From assembly GCA_007570785.1 (NCBI GenBank), contig ML660211.1, forward strand, positions 2,657,947 through 2,721,946: 64,000 bases of DNA, read 5' to 3'. How positions within the stretch are numbered: the first letter of the stretch is position 1; each line of letters starts with the position of its first letter. Shown here one piece after another: positions 59,223 through 64,000 of this stretch. The stretch is from Antilocapra americana (Eukaryota > Chordata > Mammalia > Artiodactyla > Antilocapridae). A program made the position numbers and the translations under genes. A model generated the notes under the pieces. It was not told the origin of the DNA, searched no databases, and saw only the letters and a list, made by a program, of their open reading frames with translations.

Positions 59223-59541
59223 CTGTGTTAGAGTTAGTTGCTAGCTCATTGTGAAGGCTACTGACTGGGAAGTGGCACTGCTCTGTGAGCCCCACAGCTT
59301 GTTCCACTGAAGACACTGGTGGTTCCAGCACCTGGAGGAGGACAGTAGGACTCCCCCCAGAGACAGATACAGAACTTACCTAGGAGATCAGAGCTTTCTG
59401 CTGATTTTGGACGAAGACAAACTGTGTGCCTTTTGACCTACCTATTTATATACTTAGAATGTAATTAAAAATTGGATTGATTTAATATTGCTATAATAAA
59501 TTTAATAAGTTAATTAATGTTCTTAGTGAACTATTATTTAC

Positions 59542-59757
59542 TATTGCTGTTGTTCAGTCGCTAAGTCATGTCCCCATGAACTGCAGCACACCAAGCTTCC
59601 CTGTCTTTCACTATCTCCCAAAGTTTGCTCAAACTTATGTCCACTGAGTCATTGATACCTTCCAGCCATCTGATCCTCTGTCACTCTCTTCTCCTCTTGC
59701 TTTCTGTCTTTCCCACCATCAGGGTCCTTTTCCAGTGAGTTGGTTCTTTGCATCAGG
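59542..59757 (-). repeat. BovB 3' fragment, antisense
   Basis: TTGTTCAGTCGCTAAGTCAT, AAGCTTCCCTGTCTTTCACT, CATCTGATCCTCTGTCACTC and GGGTCCTTTTCCAGTGAGTT; reverse BovB 3' end with a small deletion near its start. Confidence 0.9.
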
Positions 59758-61436
59758 TAAATTATGGTAAATTTTCCATGTTAATCAACATGATCAAGAT
59801 AGTAAATACTATTAGTTATCTACCAAACATTCTGTTCTTCCTGAACACTGATTAAAAAAAAATGTTTTTCCCCACATCTTTCATGTCAAAGATAACTGAG
59901 TTCTTAGTTTCAGGACTAGATCTTAAATTGCTTAAATTTTTTCGGAACTACTTATGTTAGAATTAGTTTCTTTAAACTAGTTACCGTAATCTCATTCTTC
60001 TTGCCCGGTGATTGGTTTAAGAATGAAGAGGAGAAGCCTCTTTCATAAGAAAGAAGCACAACAATAGATGCTGTTTTCTTATGGAACCGGGAGTTCGATT
60101 TTAAACCCTGAAACCCCCGTAGCCCATCACTCTTGCTACCAGTGTCCCTCTGCTAGCTGTAGGGGGGGAACAGCCCTGGGGAACATCAGAGAAACAGAAA
60201 GAGAAACCAGGGACTGACCCTGGCACCCAGCCCACCTCTTGACCTCTTACTTCTTAAAATAATATTATATAAGATAATGTTCCAGCATTTCTCATAGTTT
60301 AAATCCATTAGTGTTGATGTGTTCTGTTAGGGCAGGCAGAAAGCCTGCAATCTTCAGGGTGTGAGAACCAGGTTTTTATTTAATTTTTTATTCTTTACCC
60401 CCCATAAATCATAGAGGGAAACAGAGTATCCTTTGTTTCTCCTGAAGCTGTGAATGGAACAATGTCAGGAAGTAATTCAAGAAATTCACTCTTTGGAGTT
60501 ACTCTTGATGTTAGTAACATGGAATGATATTTACTAATGACAGAAAAGTCTGCAGGACTAATCAGATATTTCTCTCCACCTATTTTACCAACTGAATTAT
60601 GAACTCTTTTAAAGATAAATACTTTTATATAATGTCTGGTAAAGTTTTCGGCACAGTGGTTTCACAGTAAACTTGTGCAAATGATACATGGACAAATAAA
60701 TCAGCATTTGTTCCTTAGCATCCTAAATAGATTATTAAAGGAACACTGTTAGTTTATATAAATTTACCTTTGCTTTACTCACAAGATCTATGATGAAAAT
60801 GAAGAAATTGCAGGATAATTTCCTGTTCTAGGCAGCTGTGCTGTTTACACTACATCTAATTTTTTTCCACTTTGACTTCTCTGTAGAGCAAAATGACAAT
60901 GGACGTGACCTACTTCCTTCTTTTTCTTAATCAGATCAAATAACAAAGTAGAATAAATGACAAGAGAAACAATAGCATTGCCATAACCTCAGGTTATATT
61001 TTTACAAAAAACCCCAAAAGTTCTCTCATGTGTCCTTTGGCATGATATAACTAACCTTTAAAATGTCCTTTTCCTTTGCTTCGACAATCTATAGCCCATC
61101 AAAAAGTAAATTCGAGGTGATGTCATGTAATGTCTAGTGGCTGCTTGGGCTATGGTGACATTGCTATTGACTGACCTATCTCCAACTTTATAAGCAGTAT
61201 CACTTCTGAATGGCAGACAAGTCATATAATTGGCATGAGCTATTTAAAGTATAATTATAAAGAGAATATAACTGAAAACGGTCCGTTTCCCAAATGTCTG
61301 GAAGGATTATAGGTGCGTATTATCTTGTATCTAATTATACTGCATTAATCAGACATTTCTTAAATTTGTCTTAATTTATGAGGTTGAGTGGTAAACAAAA
61401 AATACAAAGGAAAATTGGATCTAAAATATTTCATAG
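59758..61436. other. Unique sequence, no gene seen
   Basis: A GC-richer patch at 60080-60245, otherwise AT-rich. No exon or repeat recognised. Confidence 0.45.
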
Positions 61437-61634
61437 CAGAATTTGCTTTATTTTATTTTTTAAAATTTTATTTATTTATTTATTTTTTCTTTACATTATC
61501 GTGTTGGTTTTGCCATACATTGACATGAATCCGCCATGGGTATACATGTGTTCCCCTTCCAGGACCCCCCTCCCACCTCCCTCCCCATTCCATCTCTCTG
61601 GGTCATCCCGGTGCACCAGCCCTGAGCACCCTGT
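61437..61634 (-). repeat. L1 3' end, antisense, strongly 5'-truncated
   Basis: TTTATTTATTTATTTATTTT tail, then TTGGTTTTGCCATACATTGA, CCGCCATGGGTATACATGTG and GGTGCACCAGCCCTGAGCAC. Same 3'UTR type as the young L1 at 24.0 kb but with different bases, so a separate copy. Confidence 0.85.
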
Positions 61635-61874
61635 TAAATTGCCATGTGATTACAAGTTATCTGTCAACTACAACTGCATATATATTAATATAAGGTAAAT
61701 CATCCTAGTTTTTAGACTTCTTAAATTTTTGTGGAAAAAATTACCTAATTACTCGTTTTGGTAAATCCCATCAATTAATTGTTTTTTTCCTGTTTAGAGA
61801 AGACATGCAGAAAAGTTCATTTCCCTTTTCCAGTAATGCTCCTCTCTTCACTTAGTGAGCTTGGAATTCTTTCC

Positions 61875-62725
61875 CTGCTCCCAGCTCTATTGAGATATGA
61901 TTGACATATAACGTTGTGTAAACTTAAGGTGTACAATTTTATATATATATACATTGTGGAATGATTACCACAATTGTGGAAGATTAGTTAACATATTTGT
62001 CACCCCATGTAATTACTGTGTGTGTATGTGTTAAGAACTTCTAAGATTTACTCTCTTAGCAACTTTCAAGTATATATAATTCTGTATAATTAACTGTATT
62101 CACCATGCTATACATTAAATCTACAGAACTTATCCATATTATAATTGAAGGTCTGTACCTTTTGACCACCTTCAACCATTTCTCCCAAGCCTCTGCTCCT
62201 GGCAACCAACAATCCACTGCCTGTTTCTATGAGGTTTTTTTTTTTAAGATTTCACATATGAGTGAGCTCATATAGTATTTGCAATAATGCCTTTAAGTTT
62301 CATTTATGTTATAACAAGTGGCAGGAATTCCATGTTTCTTTAATGGCTGAATAATATTCCTTTGTGTATATATATGTATATACAATAATATTCCTTTGTG
62401 GATATATATATATATATATCACATCTTCCTTATCTGTTCATCTGTTGATAGAGACTTCGGTTGTTTCCATGTCTTGGCTATTATAAATAATGTTGCAATG
62501 AACAACAGGTACAGATATCTCTTTGATATGATGACTTAGTTTCCTTTACATGTATACTCAGAAGCAGAATTGCTGGATCATATGGTAGTTTTATTTTTAA
62601 TTTTTTGAGAAACCTCCATACTTTTTCCTATAGTGGCTGTACCAGTTTACATTCCTATCAGGACACAAGAGTTCTCTTTTCTCTACATTCTTGCCAACAC
62701 TTGGTATCTCTTGTCTTCAAACTCA
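61875..62725 (-). repeat. L1MA-type 3' region, antisense
   Basis: TATTGAGATATGATTGACAT, AACTTAAGGTGTACAATTTT, CTGTATTCACCATGCTATAC, TTCACATATGAGTGAGCTCA and TCTTGGCTATTATAAATAAT. A small local duplication of AATAATATTCCTTTGTG occurs at about 62351 and 62384, with TA-rich runs between and after. Confidence 0.8.
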
Positions 62726-62884
62726 ACATATTCAGAACTTAGTTAATATCATCTTTTTCCAAACCATTTCAGTGATTGGCACTAAAATCCATCTACTGTA
62801 ACAGAGACAATATTTGTTTATCATTATTGACCCCGCCTCCCTTCATATGACACACTTCCCATTACAATCCATTTACAAATATTC

Positions 62885-64000
62885 GAGGCTTAAAAAAAAT
62901 TTTATTTATACAATTTACGTACTGTAAAATTCATCCATTTAATATGCACAGTTCAATATTTCTTAGTATACTCACAAGACCATACAGCCACCATCACAGG
63001 GTAATTTTAGAAATTTGTGTCCCCTTCAAAAGAAACACTTTACCGATTAGTAGTCATTCGCAACCCCCATTTCCCCCACCAATCAGTCCTAGGCAATCAT
63101 TAATCTACTTTCTATCTTTATACCTTTGTCTATTCTGGATGTGTGATATAAATAGAATCATACAGTATATGGTCTTCTGTAATTTCATTTAGCATAATGT
63201 TTTCTAATTTCATCCATGTTGAAGTATGTTGTTTCATCCTTTTGTATTGTCAAGTGTATTTCATTACAGAATATGCCACATTTTATTCTTCCATTTATCA
63301 GTTAATGATCATTTCAGCTGTTTCTACTTATGGGCTGTTTTTGAATAAACCAAGTACAAACATTCATATACAAGTTTTTATGTGGGATGTATGGTTTTAT
63401 TTCTCTTGGCTGTATACTGAGGAGTGAAAATGCTAGATTACAAAGTAACTCTACGTTTCACATTTTGAGGAATTACCAAGCTGTTTTCTACAGCAACTGG
63501 ACTGTTTTACATTCTAATTAGAAGTTTATGAGCGTTTCTCTTTTCATAACCTTGCTAACCCTTGAGACTGTCTTTTTTATATTAGCCAAACAAGTGGACA
63601 TGAAATAGCGTCTCATTTTGGTTTTGATTTATATTTTCAAGAGGGTTAGAGATGTGTATTTTTTCATGTACTTATTGGCCATTCATGTATCTTTCTTGGA
63701 AGAGGATCTGTATTCAGATCCATTGCTCTTTTAAAAATTGGGTTACTTATCATTTTACTATTGAATTGAAAGAGGGTTTTTAAAACATATGTATGTTCTG
63801 GGGAAACAGTCCATGATGAGATAAATGATTTGCAAAGATTTCTTCTCAATCTGTGGGTTGTCTTTTTACTTTCTTGGTGGTATCATTTGCAGTACAAAGC
63901 TTCTAAATTTTGTTGGATATATTTGGAAAATTTATTATTTTCTGTCACCTTTGCTTTGATGGCATGTCTAAAAAAACACTGCTAACATGAGTCACAAATA
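62885..64000 (-). repeat. Old L1 (L1M) 3' region, antisense, runs off window
   Basis: AAATTCATCCATTTAATATG, AAGACCATACAGCCACCATC, TTTCATCCATGTTGAAGTAT, GAATTACCAAGCTGTTTTCT, CTTATTGGCCATTCATGTAT and a continuing ORF2-derived region to the right edge. No intact frame. Confidence 0.8.

Noticed and set aside
1..64000. CRISPR array, operon or prophage-type system
   Set aside because: All regularly recurring sequences are ruminant SINEs, LINEs or microsatellites; no spaced direct repeats or bacterial-style genes exist.

Overview
The window is nuclear DNA from a bovid or other pecoran ruminant. The evidence is the density of ruminant-specific repeats: tRNA-Glu-headed Bov-tA SINEs, dimeric BovA2 SINEs and BovB (RTE-type) LINE copies on both strands. 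They lie on top of older mammalian repeats (L1, L2, MIR, MER5A and a MaLR-like LTR). Nothing prokaryotic is present and the sequence is AT-rich. The species cannot be settled from this window alone. One host gene is supported: RGS21 (regulator of G-protein signalling 21), minus strand, at the left edge. Three coding exons were found: a start exon with only 11 coding bases (8538-8548), a 77-base exon (4089-4165) and the typical 167-base RGS exon (348-514). Together they give 85 codons in a consistent reading frame with correct splice signals. The last coding exon, about 67 codons, must lie beyond base 1. A splice acceptor just upstream of the start codon (8613-8614) implies at least one further non-coding exon to the right, which I could not identify. 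Layout: 1-8.6 kb is RGS21 coding exons and introns. From 8.6 to 64 kb is the upstream intron and/or intergenic gene desert, a mosaic of repeats and unique AT-rich sequence. Informative loci are: a tandem Bov-tA pair sharing one target-site duplication (3.5-3.8 kb); an ancient LTR split by a BovA2 (10.2-10.9 kb); an old antisense L1 broken by two SINEs next to a local tandem duplication (17.4-19.4 kb); a SINE cluster with an inverted pair followed by a BovB (21.4-23.5 kb); a young 5'-truncated L1 with an exact 20-base target-site duplication (24.0-24.8 kb); an internally deleted BovB split by a BovA2 (27.7-28.5 kb); a 5'-inverted BovB retaining an open endonuclease segment (54.3-56.1 kb); and a MER5A transposon split by an L1 tail (58.9-59.2 kb). 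Functionally, the window contributes the N-terminal 85 residues of a small G-alpha GTPase-activating protein. Everything else supported is mobile-element sequence, none of it complete enough to be autonomous. I found no previously undescribed multi-gene system. The most useful points to follow up are the in-frame alternative acceptor of RGS21 exon 2, the missing RGS21 5' exon, and the retrotransposon structures that record insertion mechanism and order.
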